Positions 53,737 through 63,269 of a stretch of 64,000 nucleotides of DNA are shown in pieces. The DNA is from an uncultured Collinsella sp. Lineage in GTDB: Bacteria > Actinomycetota > Coriobacteriia > Coriobacteriales > Coriobacteriaceae. Numbering within the stretch: position 1 is the first letter of the stretch; the number at the start of each line of letters is the position of its first letter. The stretch lies in the NCBI GenBank assembly GCA_900759045.1, contig CAAETU010000063.1, positions 29,802-93,801 on the forward strand. The letters are read 5' to 3'. Under the pieces are notes generated by a model. The model saw only the letters and a list, made by a program, of their open reading frames with translations. It was not told where the DNA came from and did not search any database. The position numbers and the translations under genes are program-made.

Positions 53737-55014
53737 ATGTCCACTAAGTATGCAATCGTTGGCGGCAAGCTCATCGACGGTACCGGTGCCGAGCCGGTCG
53801 AGAACTCCCTCGTTCTCGTCGACGACAACGGCAAGATCGAGTACGCCGGCACTATGCAGGACCTTCCCGAGGGCGTTGAGGTCATCGACGCCGCCGGCAA
53901 AACCGTCCTTCCCGGCCTGATCGACACCCACCTGCACTTCTCGGGCAACCTGACCGACGATGACACCGATTGGGTCATGCAGCCGCTCCTCGAGAAGCAG
54001 GCCGTCGCCGTCAAGCAGGCCTACGACTGCCTCACCCACGGCCTCACCACCGTCTGCGAGATCGGCCGCTTTGGTATCCAGATCCGTGACTGCATCGACA
54101 AGGGCGTCTTTAAGGGCCCGCGCGTTCTGGCCACCGGTCTCGGCTTCTGCCGCGTTGCCGGCCACGGTGACTCCCACCACTGCACCCAGGAGCTCAACAA
54201 GGAATCCCATCCCTGGGGTGATCAGGTCGACGGTCCTTGGGATCTGCGCAAGGCTGTCCGCCGTCGCCTGCGCGAGAACCCCGATGCCATTAAGATCTGG
54301 GCTACCGGTGGCGGCATCTGGCGCTGGGACTCCGGTCGCGACCAGCACTATTGCTCCGAGGAGATCCAGGCCGTGGTCGAAGAGGCCAAGATGGTCGGCA
54401 TCCCCGTGTGGAGCCACTGCTACAACAACCACGCCGCTGCCTACGATTCCGTCCGCTTTGGCTGCGAGCAGCTGATTCACGGCTTCGATATCGATGAGCG
54501 CACCATGGACCTCATGGCCGAGCAGGGTACCTTCTTCACCCCGACGATCGCCTTCCTGCCCACCTGGTACGCCACCTATCCGCCCGTCTACGTCCCCGAG
54601 CTGCACGACAAGTACGAGGGCACCCTGGTCGAGAAGGAGCTGCAGCGCAACTACGACTGCCTGCGCGAGGCCAAGAAGCGCGGCGTCGTCATGACGATCG
54701 GCTCCGACTCCTTCTCCTTCGTCACCCCGTACGGCACCTGCTCCATCGAGGAGATGTACGAGTTCGTCGACAAGATCGGCTTCACCCCGGTCGAGACCAT
54801 CACCTGCGCTACCCTCAACGGTGCCAAGATGTGCCACATCGAGGACGAGACCGGTTCCATCGAGGCCGGCAAGTGCGCCGACCTGCTGGTCGTCAACGGT
54901 GACGTCGCTGCCGATATCCACGTGCTCAACACCGACAACATGGATGTCATCATGAAGGACGGCTGGATCGTCGAGGCTGGCACCTTTGGCGAGGCCAACA
55001 AATACAGCGCCTAA
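53737..55014 (+). CDS. Metal-dependent amidohydrolase (imidazolonepropionase/prolidase-like)
   Basis: 425 residues, RBS AGGAGG. Amidohydrolase barrel with the HxH metal site DTHLHF near 63-68, lysine KIWATGG near 188 as likely carboxylated bridge, His in WSHCYNNH (near 227) and LIHGFD (near 248), and Asp in GSDSF (near 323). The N- and C-terminal small beta domain (VVNGDVAADIHVL...VIMKDGWIVEAG) is typical of this superfamily. It cleaves an amide or cyclic amide; the exact substrate is not readable. Neighbouring APC permease suggests an amino-acid derivative. Confidence 0.88.
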   Translation: MSTKYAIVGGKLIDGTGAEPVENSLVLVDDNGKIEYAGTMQDLPEGVEVIDAAGKTVLPGLIDTHLHFSGNLTDDDTDWVMQPLLEKQAVAVKQAYDCLTHGLTTVCEIGRFGIQIRDCIDKGVFKGPRVLATGLGFCRVAGHGDSHHCTQELNKESHPWGDQVDGPWDLRKAVRRRLRENPDAIKIWATGGGIWRWDSGRDQHYCSEEIQAVVEEAKMVGIPVWSHCYNNHAAAYDSVRFGCEQLIHGFDIDERTMDLMAEQGTFFTPTIAFLPTWYATYPPVYVPELHDKYEGTLVEKELQRNYDCLREAKKRGVVMTIGSDSFSFVTPYGTCSIEEMYEFVDKIGFTPVETITCATLNGAKMCHIEDETGSIEAGKCADLLVVNGDVAADIHVLNTDNMDVIMKDGWIVEAGTFGEANKYSA

Positions 55015-55072
55015 ACTACCGTTCATCGACGACTGGATGTAAAACACAGTTTTTGATTGCATAATGCAATGG

Positions 55073-55100
55073 AGAGGGTCGCTTGCGGCCCTCTTTATTG
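55073..55100 (+). terminator. Terminator between amidohydrolase and lytS-like gene
   Basis: 9-bp stem AGAGGGTCG / CGGCCCTCT (one wobble), loop CTTG, then TTATTG. It lies 32 bases before the start of the next gene. Confidence 0.7.
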
Positions 55101-55131
55101 CTATGGGTGCTACGGACAAGAGGGGATGACG

Positions 55132-56517
55132 GTGGATTTAAACAGGCTGATTCTGGGCAAGAGCTACAACTCTACCAAGGTCTTTCGTACGGCCCAGCAT
55201 GTGGTCCAGGCCATCCTGCTCGGTGTTGTCGTTCCGGCGCTTATCCTGCTGCTTATCTGGGATTTAACCGATAACCCCAATCCCGTTCCGGGCGTTGTCG
55301 TTATTGCCGGCATGGTCATGCTGTGCTTCTTTTTCTCGTATGTCTTTGTGGTCCCCGACGACCTCACATCGAGTGCAACCGACCGTACGCTCGCCATCGC
55401 ATCAAAAATATTCGCCTACACGTCGCGCGGCCTTACGCCCGAAGCGGCCTTGGGCGCCTCTAAAATCATCCTGTCCGAGACCATCGCCTCTGCCATCTGC
55501 TTTACCGATGGCAAACAGGTGTTGGCAAGCTGGGGCGAGGACTCGGCAAAGTGCCCTGCCGGCACCCCGGTCGTGCTCAAGACAACGCTCAGTGTGATTG
55601 AGACGGGCGAGCAGAGTGTGTTTTCGCGTGACACCTCCAATGAGACGGGCGGTTATTTTCCCCGTCTGCGCGCCGGCATTGTCGCGCCGCTTACCGTGCG
55701 CGGGCATTGCGTGGGCACACTCGAGCTGTACTATCCCCGCCTGAGCAGCATCGATATGCGCCAGACGGCGTTGGCCTCGGGCTTTGCCGATCTCATTTCC
55801 ACGCAGCTCGCTAGCTTTGAGCTCGAGCGCCAGGACGAGCTCACGGCCCGCGTTGAGCTTCGCGCCCTGCAGTCGCAGGTCGATCCGCATTTTCTATTCA
55901 ATACCATTAGCACGATCGTGTCGCTCGTTCGAACCGAGCCCGACAAGGCACGATCGCTGCTGATCGACTTTTCCAACTACTATCGTCAGACGCTTTCTGA
56001 TTCCGATACGCTCACCACGCTCGAGCACGAGGTGGAACAGGGCACTCGTTATATCAATCTTATGCAGGCCCGGTATGGCGACGGCCGTCTGCGCGTTTCG
56101 GTCGACATCGACTTTGAGGTGCGCGACAGCCTGGTGCCGCCGTTTATCTTGCAGCCGCTGCTCGAAAACTGCATCAAGCATGCGCAGCGCGAGACCGAGC
56201 CGCTTTCTATTCGTGTTAGGGCTTTTGAGACCGATGACGGCTTGGAGATCATCGTCGAAGATGACGGCATCGGTATGGGCGAAGAAGTCTGCGCGCATCT
56301 GTTTGAGCAGCATCGCCGAGAGGAGCCCGAGAGCATTACCGCCGACGGCTCCATCAAACGAGGTTGCGGCCTGGCGCTCTTCAACGTGCTTCAGCGCATC
56401 CATTTCTTTTACGGAGAAGATTCTGGCATGCGCGTGAAGTCCCAGGAGGGCGTGGGAACACAGGTCATCGTAGAGTTGAACGGCGAGCCGCATGAGCCGG
56501 CGCCGCTAACGGTGTAG
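55132..56517 (+). CDS. LytS/YehU-type sensor histidine kinase 1
   Basis: 461 residues if GTG 55132 is the start (AGAGGGG 6 bases upstream; ATG 55126 abuts it). Two N-terminal membrane helices (about 25-75), a GAF-like sensor domain (about 90-235), then the His_kinase module with SQVDPHFLFNTISTIVSL (phospho-His near 252) and a HATPase domain (PLLENCIKHA, EDDGIGMGEE). Such kinases sense small molecules like pyruvate or cell-wall state and phosphorylate a LytTR regulator, here encoded 38 bases downstream. Confidence 0.92.
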   Translation: MDLNRLILGKSYNSTKVFRTAQHVVQAILLGVVVPALILLLIWDLTDNPNPVPGVVVIAGMVMLCFFFSYVFVVPDDLTSSATDRTLAIASKIFAYTSRGLTPEAALGASKIILSETIASAICFTDGKQVLASWGEDSAKCPAGTPVVLKTTLSVIETGEQSVFSRDTSNETGGYFPRLRAGIVAPLTVRGHCVGTLELYYPRLSSIDMRQTALASGFADLISTQLASFELERQDELTARVELRALQSQVDPHFLFNTISTIVSLVRTEPDKARSLLIDFSNYYRQTLSDSDTLTTLEHEVEQGTRYINLMQARYGDGRLRVSVDIDFEVRDSLVPPFILQPLLENCIKHAQRETEPLSIRVRAFETDDGLEIIVEDDGIGMGEEVCAHLFEQHRREEPESITADGSIKRGCGLALFNVLQRIHFFYGEDSGMRVKSQEGVGTQVIVELNGEPHEPAPLTV

Positions 56518-56555
56518 CACGCGGTTGGATTGAGAGAAAAAGAGGGGAAGCGCAT

Positions 56556-57290
56556 ATGTCCGAAGGCTGGAACATCTTGGTGGTTGATGACGAGCCTCCC
56601 ATTAGGGCCGAGCTACGCTATCTGTTGGAAAAGGATGCACGTGTGGGTCAGATTGCCGAGGCGGGCAATGTCACCGAAGCCGTGGAGTCGATTCTGACGA
56701 ACAAGCCCGACGTGCTGTTTTTAGACATTACCATGCCCGGCCGCTCGGGAATTGAGCTTGCCGAGACGCTGCAGAACCTAAAGACGCCGCCGGTCGTGGT
56801 GTTTGTTACGGCATTTGCCGAGTATGCGGCCGATGCCTATAACCTCGATGCTGTCGATTACATCGTCAAACCGGTCGAGGATGCCCGCTTGTCAAAGGCA
56901 CTCGACAAGATCGAGACCGCCCTGGGCGCTCGCCGTGTCGTCCATGCTCCGCGCCAGCCTTTGCGCCTGACGGTGGACCGCGGGGGCAAAAAGGTGTTCA
57001 TTCCCGTGGCGGATGTCTGCTACTTTGAGGCACGCGCCGATTTCTGCAACGCCGTCTGCGCCGAGGGAACATACCTGATCAATGAGTCGATTTCCTCGCT
57101 CGAGCGGCGCCTGGCCTCCGAGGGCTTTATCCGTGTCCACCGCAGTTATCTGGTCAATTTGGAAGACGTGCATAATGTCGAGATCGGTTCCACGGGTCTT
57201 ATGGAGCTCAGGCTCGATCGCGTAACCTCGACGGTGCCTGTGTCCCGTCGTCGCGCAGCCGAGGTCAAGGCGCACTTGGGGCTTGCGTAG
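56556..57290 (+). CDS. LytTR-family response regulator 1
   Basis: 244 residues. Receiver domain (1-~120): VVDDEPPIRAELRYLL, DVLFLDITMPG with phospho-Asp near 57, VFVTAFAEYAADAYNLDAVDYIVKP. LytTR DNA-binding domain (about 137-242) with VCYFEARADFCNAV, FIRVHRSYLVNLEDV and VPVSRRRAAEVK. Pairs with the kinase upstream. Confidence 0.95.
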   Translation: MSEGWNILVVDDEPPIRAELRYLLEKDARVGQIAEAGNVTEAVESILTNKPDVLFLDITMPGRSGIELAETLQNLKTPPVVVFVTAFAEYAADAYNLDAVDYIVKPVEDARLSKALDKIETALGARRVVHAPRQPLRLTVDRGGKKVFIPVADVCYFEARADFCNAVCAEGTYLINESISSLERRLASEGFIRVHRSYLVNLEDVHNVEIGSTGLMELRLDRVTSTVPVSRRRAAEVKAHLGLA

Positions 57291-57382
57291 GCAGTCTGCA
57301 TATCATCGTTTACCGCCGCAGGTTTGGCATGACCGTGCGGTGGGCATAATGGGTGACATCGAATGAAATCGAAAGGATTATT

Positions 57383-58327
57383 ATGCCCGCGCTCATTACG
57401 CATCATCTGTTTGGCGAGGAAAGCATCGACCGTCTTCCGCAGGGCGTTATCACGTCCGACGAGGAGCGCATCGCCTTTATCCTGGGAAACCAAGGTCCCG
57501 ATCCGTTTTTCTTCCACATGCTCACGCCGCGCGTTTCCGACTGCACGTCGCTTGCTCAGGTCATGCACCGCTCGCGCATGTCGCGCCAGTTCTCGTGCCT
57601 GCGCGACGGCGTGTCGCACCTGCAGCCGCGCGACGCCAATCTGGGCCGCGCCTTTGCGCTGGGCCTGCTGTCTCACTATGTACTCGACCGCAATGCCCAC
57701 CCCTTTGTCTACGAGCAGCAGTTTGGCATTGTAGATTCCGATCCCGAGCTCGAGGCTTCGGGCAGCCAAGTTCACGCCGTGCTCGAAAGCGATCTGGACG
57801 TGCTGATGCTACAGCTCAAGCGCGACGGTGCCACGGTCGAGGATTATCCGCCGGCGGGCGAGATCGTCACCACCGACCGCATCAACCGTGTGGCCGGCGT
57901 GCTGATGAGCTACATCGCCGGGCGCGTGTACGGTATCGACATCCCGGCGGGGGAGTACGCCGGCGCCGTCTCGGACATGCAGATGCTCTATCGCACCATT
58001 GAGCCGGCCGGCTCGGTAAAGACGCGCGCGATTGCCCTGGTTGAGGGCTTGGTGCATGACTACTCGCTGCTCGACGGCCTTGCTCATCGCGTGACGACGG
58101 AGCTGCCCGAGCGTACCGGCAACCTGGGCCACTTGGCATGGAAGAGCCCCTTTACCGATGAAGTCTCGACCGAGAGCTTCCCCGAGGTCTTTGACCGCGC
58201 ACTGCTCGATTACGAGCTCACCGTCGCCCGCTTTATCGAGACCGGCGATATGGAAGCCGTGACCAACCACGTCAATTACAGCGGTCGCGTGCTCGGCGCC
58301 GACGAAGAGTTCGACCGCGAGGAGTAG
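57383..58327 (+). CDS. Zinc-dependent phospholipase C-like protein
   Basis: 314 residues from ATG 57383 (GAAAGGA upstream). Helical protein with ALITHHLFGEE, FILGNQGPDPFFF, and the metal-site sequence GLLSHYVLDRNAHPFVYEQQ, plus SGSQVHAVLESDLDVLML, matching the zinc-dependent PLC/S1-P1 nuclease-like group. It has no signal peptide, so it acts inside the cell and lipase action is doubtful. It lies between two-component pairs. Confidence 0.8.
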   Translation: MPALITHHLFGEESIDRLPQGVITSDEERIAFILGNQGPDPFFFHMLTPRVSDCTSLAQVMHRSRMSRQFSCLRDGVSHLQPRDANLGRAFALGLLSHYVLDRNAHPFVYEQQFGIVDSDPELEASGSQVHAVLESDLDVLMLQLKRDGATVEDYPPAGEIVTTDRINRVAGVLMSYIAGRVYGIDIPAGEYAGAVSDMQMLYRTIEPAGSVKTRAIALVEGLVHDYSLLDGLAHRVTTELPERTGNLGHLAWKSPFTDEVSTESFPEVFDRALLDYELTVARFIETGDMEAVTNHVNYSGRVLGADEEFDREE

Positions 58328-58428
58328 GGCTCGTGCGTGCCCCTTTGCCGAATCCTTACCGGCGCCTCTGGACAATTGGGGTACGATGAACTAACTGCAT
58401 ATCGGGCGAATACGAAGGGGCCCTGTCC

Positions 58429-59688
58429 ATGAAATACACCAAGCTCGAGCGTAACTGGGTTATGTACGATGTGGGCAACTCGGCCCTCGTGCTGCTCAAT
58501 ACCTCGGTGGTGCCCATCTACTTTAACGCCATCAATACCGGTGCTTCCTCGGCAGACCTGGTGGTCGCCTGGGGCAACGCGCAGACGATTGCCTCGCTGG
58601 TCATTGCCATGCTCATGCCCATTCTGGGCGCGCTTGCCGATTACGCCGGCAACAAGATCAAGTTCTTCTTGGGCTTCTTCCTCACGGGCCTGGTTCTTTG
58701 CCTGGCGCAGGCTATCCCCATGTCCGCCATGGCATTTTTGACCGTGTACGTGCTGTGCACCATCGGCCTTAACTCTTCTATGACGTTCTACGACGCCATG
58801 CTGCCCGACATTACCACCGACGAGCGCATGGACGCCGTGTCCAGCTCGGGCTATGCCTGGGGCTACATCGGTTCTACCGTGCCGTTCATCATCTGCCTGG
58901 CGCTTATCATGGGTGGCCCCGCTCTTGGCGTCCCCACCATGCTGGCAACGCGTCTGTCGTTTGTCATCACCGGTGCCTGGTGGCTCATCTTTACCCTGCC
59001 GCTCATTCGCACCTATAAGCAAAAGTACGGTCGCGAGCGCGGTTCCCAGGACACCATCGGCCACATCGTGGGCGGCGTGTTCTCCGAGGTCGGACACACC
59101 ATGCGCGAGATCGCCCACAACAAGACCGTGCTGGTCTACATGATCGCGTTCTTCTTCTACATCGACGGTGTGCATACGGTCATTTCCATGGCAACCAGCT
59201 ACGGATCGGCTCTTGGCATCGATTCGACCCAGCTGGTGCTGGCGCTGCTCGTTACGCAGTTTGTGGCCTTCCCGTCCGCCATCATCTACGGCAAGCTCGC
59301 CGGTCGCGTGGGCACACTCAATATGATCTTGGTGGCCGTCGCCGCCTATATGGGCATCGTGCTGTTCGCCGCGTTCTTCCTAAAGACCGCCTTCGAATTC
59401 TGGGTGCTTGCCATTATGGTCGGCCTGTTCCAGGGCGGCGTGCAAGCGCTCAGCCGTAGCTACTTTGGCCGCATTATCCCCAAGGAAAAGTCCAACGAGT
59501 ACTACGGCTTCTTTGACATCTTTGGTCGTTATGCAAGCGTCATGGGCACTTTCCTGGTGTCGGTCGTCACCTCGCTGACCGGCAACCCGTCGCTGGGCGT
59601 CCTTTCCATTGGCGTGCTGCTGATCGTTGGCTTTATGCTGCTGGTTCGCCTGTCCCGCATGACTCAGGCAGCAGAGCAGGCCGCATAG
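58429..59688 (+). CDS. UMF1-family MFS transporter
   Basis: 419 residues, twelve membrane helices. MYDVGNSALVLLNTSVVPIYFNAI near the N-terminus, ALADYAGNKIKFF, and GGVQALSRSYFGRIIPKEKSNEYYGFFDIFGRYASVMG are hallmarks of the UMF1 (Atg22-like) branch. Substrate unknown; related yeast Atg22 exports vacuolar amino acids. Confidence 0.92.
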   Translation: MKYTKLERNWVMYDVGNSALVLLNTSVVPIYFNAINTGASSADLVVAWGNAQTIASLVIAMLMPILGALADYAGNKIKFFLGFFLTGLVLCLAQAIPMSAMAFLTVYVLCTIGLNSSMTFYDAMLPDITTDERMDAVSSSGYAWGYIGSTVPFIICLALIMGGPALGVPTMLATRLSFVITGAWWLIFTLPLIRTYKQKYGRERGSQDTIGHIVGGVFSEVGHTMREIAHNKTVLVYMIAFFFYIDGVHTVISMATSYGSALGIDSTQLVLALLVTQFVAFPSAIIYGKLAGRVGTLNMILVAVAAYMGIVLFAAFFLKTAFEFWVLAIMVGLFQGGVQALSRSYFGRIIPKEKSNEYYGFFDIFGRYASVMGTFLVSVVTSLTGNPSLGVLSIGVLLIVGFMLLVRLSRMTQAAEQAA

Positions 59689-59802
59689 GAGCGAGCGGCT
59701 ATTGGGCCTGTCCGCGGTACTCTTTTGGGGTTATCCGCAATAAACATTGCGACTTGCGAGCAATGATTTGCCCAAGTGGGTATGATGGAACCAGCTAGGT
59801 CG

Positions 59803-59838
59803 CGGGGCGTCGCCTGTGTTTGGCGGCGCCCCGTTTTT
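59803..59838 (+). terminator. Terminator upstream of the glycosyltransferase gene
   Basis: Perfect-looking 12-bp stem CGGGGCGTCGCC / GGCGGCGCCCCG (one wobble), loop TGTGTTT, then TTTTT. A TATGAT -10-like box lies upstream at about 59781, so the hairpin may be in the leader of the next gene, 20 bases before its start. Confidence 0.8.
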
Positions 59839-59858
59839 GTGTTGCAGGGAGGGAAGGC

Positions 59859-61046
59859 ATGAACCCCACGGTTGTGATTCCAACATATTGGGCAGACGAC
59901 GAGGCCCATGCAAACGCTCCCGGCGTCTATGACCACTCGACGAAGCTCAACGCCACCAATCCCGAGCTCGACCGCTGCCTGGCCTCGCTCGAGCAGGTGC
60001 GCGACATTCCGAGGATTATCCTTTTGGTGGTCTGCCCCATCTCGGCTACGGCTGATGTGTCGAAGCGCGTCCACGAAATCGTCGACGCGCACCCTACGCT
60101 CAAGGTCACCGTGGTTACCAACACCCAGGCATCGCGTATCGCCGACCGTGTGGCGCAGATTGCTCCCAAGGGCTCGGGCGAGTGCGTGAGTCTGCGCGGA
60201 TACGGCGCCATTCGCAATATGGGGCTTGCCTGCGCTGCGGTGCTCGGCCACGATGCCGTTGTCTTTTTGGATGACGACGAGACCGTTATCGATGCCGACT
60301 TTATGAAGCGCGCGACCTATGCACTGGGCCAGCAGACGCGTCAAGGCCTGCCGATTTTGGTTAAGAGCGGTTACTTTTACGATCGAGACGGATCGCCGTT
60401 GGCGCCCACAGACAAGGTGGGCATTTGCCATCGTTGGTGGACCAAACGCATCGAGTTTAATCGCTGGATGAAAAAGGCGCTCTCGGGCACCCGTATTTCG
60501 CGTTCGAACTACGTGTGCGGCGGCCTTGTGGCGCTTCATGCCCGCGCCTTTACCCGTGTGGCGTTTGACCCGTTTATCACCCGAGGCGAGGACCTAGATT
60601 ACCTCTTTAATATGCGCATGTTTGGCTACGACGTGTGGTTTGACAACGAGTGGGTCGTTCGTCACCTGCCGCCCGAGTCCGAGAAGCGCTCGCCGCGCTT
60701 TATGCAGGATGTGTACCGTTGGTACTACGAGCGTGCCAAGCTGACGTTTGCCGCGCACCAGCAGGAGCTCGTTCCCGTCACGGCCGCGTCGCTCATGCCC
60801 TATCCGGGCCCGTGGATTTCGCGCGAGCTCGACGACCGCGTGCGCAAAACCGCCATGGTCCGCAGCATGTTTACCCGCGAGCACGAGGGATACCTGCGCA
60901 TTTGGCGTCACGGTATTGACGAGGCCAAGACCTACGCGCGCCAAAACGCCGCAAGCTACCTGCGTTTCCAGAGCTTCTGGCCCAAGATCATGGACGGGCT
61001 CTGGCACGACGCACAACTGACCAGCATCCTGGAGGGGACTGAATGA
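59859..61046 (+). CDS. GT-A fold glycosyltransferase family protein
   Basis: 395 residues from ATG 59859 (GGGAGGGAAGG upstream). NPTVVIPTYWADDEA opens a GT-A fold; GAIRNMGLACAAVLGHDAVVFLDDDE holds the DDD metal site near 138; ITRGEDLDYLFNMRMFGYDVWFDNEWVVRHLP is a typical acceptor/Mg region. Cytosolic, no membrane helix. The stop overlaps the second sensor-kinase start by 4 bases (ATGA). It may build a surface glycan under control of that system. Confidence 0.82.
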   Translation: MNPTVVIPTYWADDEAHANAPGVYDHSTKLNATNPELDRCLASLEQVRDIPRIILLVVCPISATADVSKRVHEIVDAHPTLKVTVVTNTQASRIADRVAQIAPKGSGECVSLRGYGAIRNMGLACAAVLGHDAVVFLDDDETVIDADFMKRATYALGQQTRQGLPILVKSGYFYDRDGSPLAPTDKVGICHRWWTKRIEFNRWMKKALSGTRISRSNYVCGGLVALHARAFTRVAFDPFITRGEDLDYLFNMRMFGYDVWFDNEWVVRHLPPESEKRSPRFMQDVYRWYYERAKLTFAAHQQELVPVTAASLMPYPGPWISRELDDRVRKTAMVRSMFTREHEGYLRIWRHGIDEAKTYARQNAASYLRFQSFWPKIMDGLWHDAQLTSILEGTE

Positions 61047-62386
61047 TCGACCGCCGCGCCCAGCGCGATAATTCAATATCAATCTTTCGCGTGATCGCCG
61101 TTGTCTGCGCCATTTGCGTGCTGGTGTACTTTATTTTTGCCCTGGCGACTGGAATCGAGCCGATCGCGACCGTGGTCGCCTGCGCACTGCTGTGCATCTT
61201 TCTGTGCATTTTTATCTATTTGACGCTCAATCCCGATTCGGTGCGTTCGCAGTACACCGAAGAGACGCTTTCGGTGGCCTCTGCCATGCTCGAGGACATC
61301 AAAGGCGGTCTGACGCAGGAGTCGGCGCGTCTGGTGTGCCAGCGCATTTTGCCCGAGACGCGTGCCATGACGGTTGCCATCACCGACGAGAGCAACGTGC
61401 TGGCCTGCGCGGGCGAGTTTGAGGAAAAGCTGCTGCCCGATTCGCCCATCCACACACTTGCCACGCGCTACGTCATCGAGCACGGTATCGTCCAGTCGTT
61501 CAGCTGTGTGGTGGACGTGGTGGGTTCGGATGGCTCGCACAACCATGTTCCCGCCGGTATCATCGCTCCTATCAAGGTGGGTGACCGCACCGTCGGCACG
61601 CTCAAGTTCTACTACAAGACCCCGCGTGCCGTCGACCGCACTCAGTACGCGCTTGCCTCGGGTTTTACCGAGATCCTGTCCACGCAGCTCGCCATCCACG
61701 AGCTCGAGGTGCAAAAGGAGCTCACGGCCCGTGCCGAGGTGCGTGCCCTGCAGGCGCAGATCAACCCGCACTTCCTGTTCAACACGATCAACACCATCGC
61801 GTCGTTTACGCGTACCGATCCGCTGCGCGCCCGCGAGCTGCTGCGCGAGTTCTCCTCGTTCTATCGCGCCACGCTCGACAATTCGGGCTCGCTCATTCCC
61901 GTGTCGCGCGAGGTCGCGCAGACCAAGCGCTACCTGACGTTTGAGAAGGCGCGCTTTGGCGAGGATCGCGTGCTGGCGACCTTCGACGTGTCCGAGGACG
62001 TCGAGGACACGCTGGTGCCGGCATTTGTAATCCAGCCAATCGTCGAGAATGCCGTGCGCCATGGTATGGGCGACGACGATGCACTGAGGATCGACGTGTC
62101 GGTCCACAGGGATGGCGAAGATGCGATTTTGATTGTGGTCGCCGATAACGGCGTGGGCATGGACGAAGGCACCGCTGCCAGACTGTTTGACGAACGCTCC
62201 GCCCGTCCCGACGCCAGCTCCCCGCAGGGCGGCGGCGCCGGTGTGGCCATGCACAATATTTCGGAGCGCATCCATCGCTTTTATGGACCGCACTCTTATA
62301 CACGCGTCGAATCGGCCCCGGGCAAGGGCGCTAAAGTGCTCCTGCATCTCGATTTGTCGGAGAGCATCTTCGACATTCAAGAGTAG
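61043..62386 (+). CDS. LytS/YehU-type sensor histidine kinase 2
   Basis: 447 residues. Two membrane helices (about 14-60), GAF-like sensor domain (about 75-225), AQINPHFLFNTINTIASF with phospho-His near 243, HATPase with PIVENAVRHG and VADNGVGMDEG. Same architecture and clear sequence kinship with kinase 1, so the two systems are paralogues. Start overlaps the glycosyltransferase stop. Confidence 0.92.
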   Translation: MIDRRAQRDNSISIFRVIAVVCAICVLVYFIFALATGIEPIATVVACALLCIFLCIFIYLTLNPDSVRSQYTEETLSVASAMLEDIKGGLTQESARLVCQRILPETRAMTVAITDESNVLACAGEFEEKLLPDSPIHTLATRYVIEHGIVQSFSCVVDVVGSDGSHNHVPAGIIAPIKVGDRTVGTLKFYYKTPRAVDRTQYALASGFTEILSTQLAIHELEVQKELTARAEVRALQAQINPHFLFNTINTIASFTRTDPLRARELLREFSSFYRATLDNSGSLIPVSREVAQTKRYLTFEKARFGEDRVLATFDVSEDVEDTLVPAFVIQPIVENAVRHGMGDDDALRIDVSVHRDGEDAILIVVADNGVGMDEGTAARLFDERSARPDASSPQGGGAGVAMHNISERIHRFYGPHSYTRVESAPGKGAKVLLHLDLSESIFDIQE

Positions 62387-62458
62387 AATGATAGGTTACG
62401 GGTTTAACGCTAGTTGGCGGATGCCCGACGTAGTTAGTTGACGAAAGGTTTTATCCCT

Positions 62459-63175
62459 ATGCTGCGTGCGATGATTGTGGATGATGAGGCCCCGGCCCGT
62501 TCGGAACTTCGCTTCTTGCTCGAGCAGACGGGCAAGATCGGCACGATCACAGAAGCGTCGAGCGTTCGCTCCGCTATCGAGATGCTTATGGAGAGCCGCG
62601 TCGATGTTGTGTTCCTCGATATCTCGATGCCTGGCGCTTCGGGTCTGCAACTTGCCGAGGCACTGCATAAGCTCAAGAATCCGCCGGCGATCGTATTCGT
62701 AACCGCGTACAGCGATCATGCGGTCGAGGCGTTTGATGTGGATGCCGTCGACTATCTGATGAAGCCGGTCGAGGAGGCTCGCCTGGATCGAGCGATCGAT
62801 AAGGTTATGCAACGCGCCAAGCCTGTCACGGACAGCAAGGTGACCATCGAGCGCATCCCGGTGGAAAAGGGCGGCCGCAAGGTCCTCATCCCCGTGGACG
62901 ACATTCGCTTTATTATGGCCAAGGACGATTACTCCTGTATTTATACGGTCGATGACCGCTTTTTGTCCACGACCTCGCTGGCACAGTTCGAGGCCAAGCT
63001 CTGCGACTTTGGCTTCTTCCGCGTTCACCGCCGCTATATCGTCAACTTGGCGTGTGTCACCGACGTCGAGACGGTTCCCTCGGGCGCTATCCAGCTGGGC
63101 ATTACGGGCGTCGACGAACGCGTACCGGTTTCGCGCCGTCGCGTCGTGCCACTCAAAAAGGCCCTGAGCCTCTAG
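62459..63175 (+). CDS. LytTR-family response regulator 2
   Basis: 238 residues from ATG 62459 (AAAGG 11 bases upstream; a TTG 62438 start is less likely). Receiver: MIVDDEAPARSELRFLL, DVVFLDISMPG (Asp near 54), VFVTAYSDHAVEAFDVDAVDYLMKP. LytTR: IRFIMAKDDYSCIYTVDDRFLST, FFRVHRRYIVNLACVTDVE, VPVSRRRVVPLKKAL. Partner of kinase 2; paralogue of regulator 1. Confidence 0.95.
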   Translation: MLRAMIVDDEAPARSELRFLLEQTGKIGTITEASSVRSAIEMLMESRVDVVFLDISMPGASGLQLAEALHKLKNPPAIVFVTAYSDHAVEAFDVDAVDYLMKPVEEARLDRAIDKVMQRAKPVTDSKVTIERIPVEKGGRKVLIPVDDIRFIMAKDDYSCIYTVDDRFLSTTSLAQFEAKLCDFGFFRVHRRYIVNLACVTDVETVPSGAIQLGITGVDERVPVSRRRVVPLKKALSL

Positions 63176-63182
63176 TACACTG

Positions 63183-63232
63183 GCCCCGCAGCCCTGTAGA
63201 CCAAAATCGTCTGCGGAGCCGTGGGGCTTTTT
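63183..63232 (+). terminator. Terminator after response regulator 2
   Basis: Outer GCCCC/GGGGC and inner CCGCAG/CTGCGG stems are followed by TTTTTG. It lies 38 bases before the next start codon. Confidence 0.75.
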
Positions 63233-63269
63233 GCATGAATGCACCAAATCGTTTTGCGGAAGGGATCCC

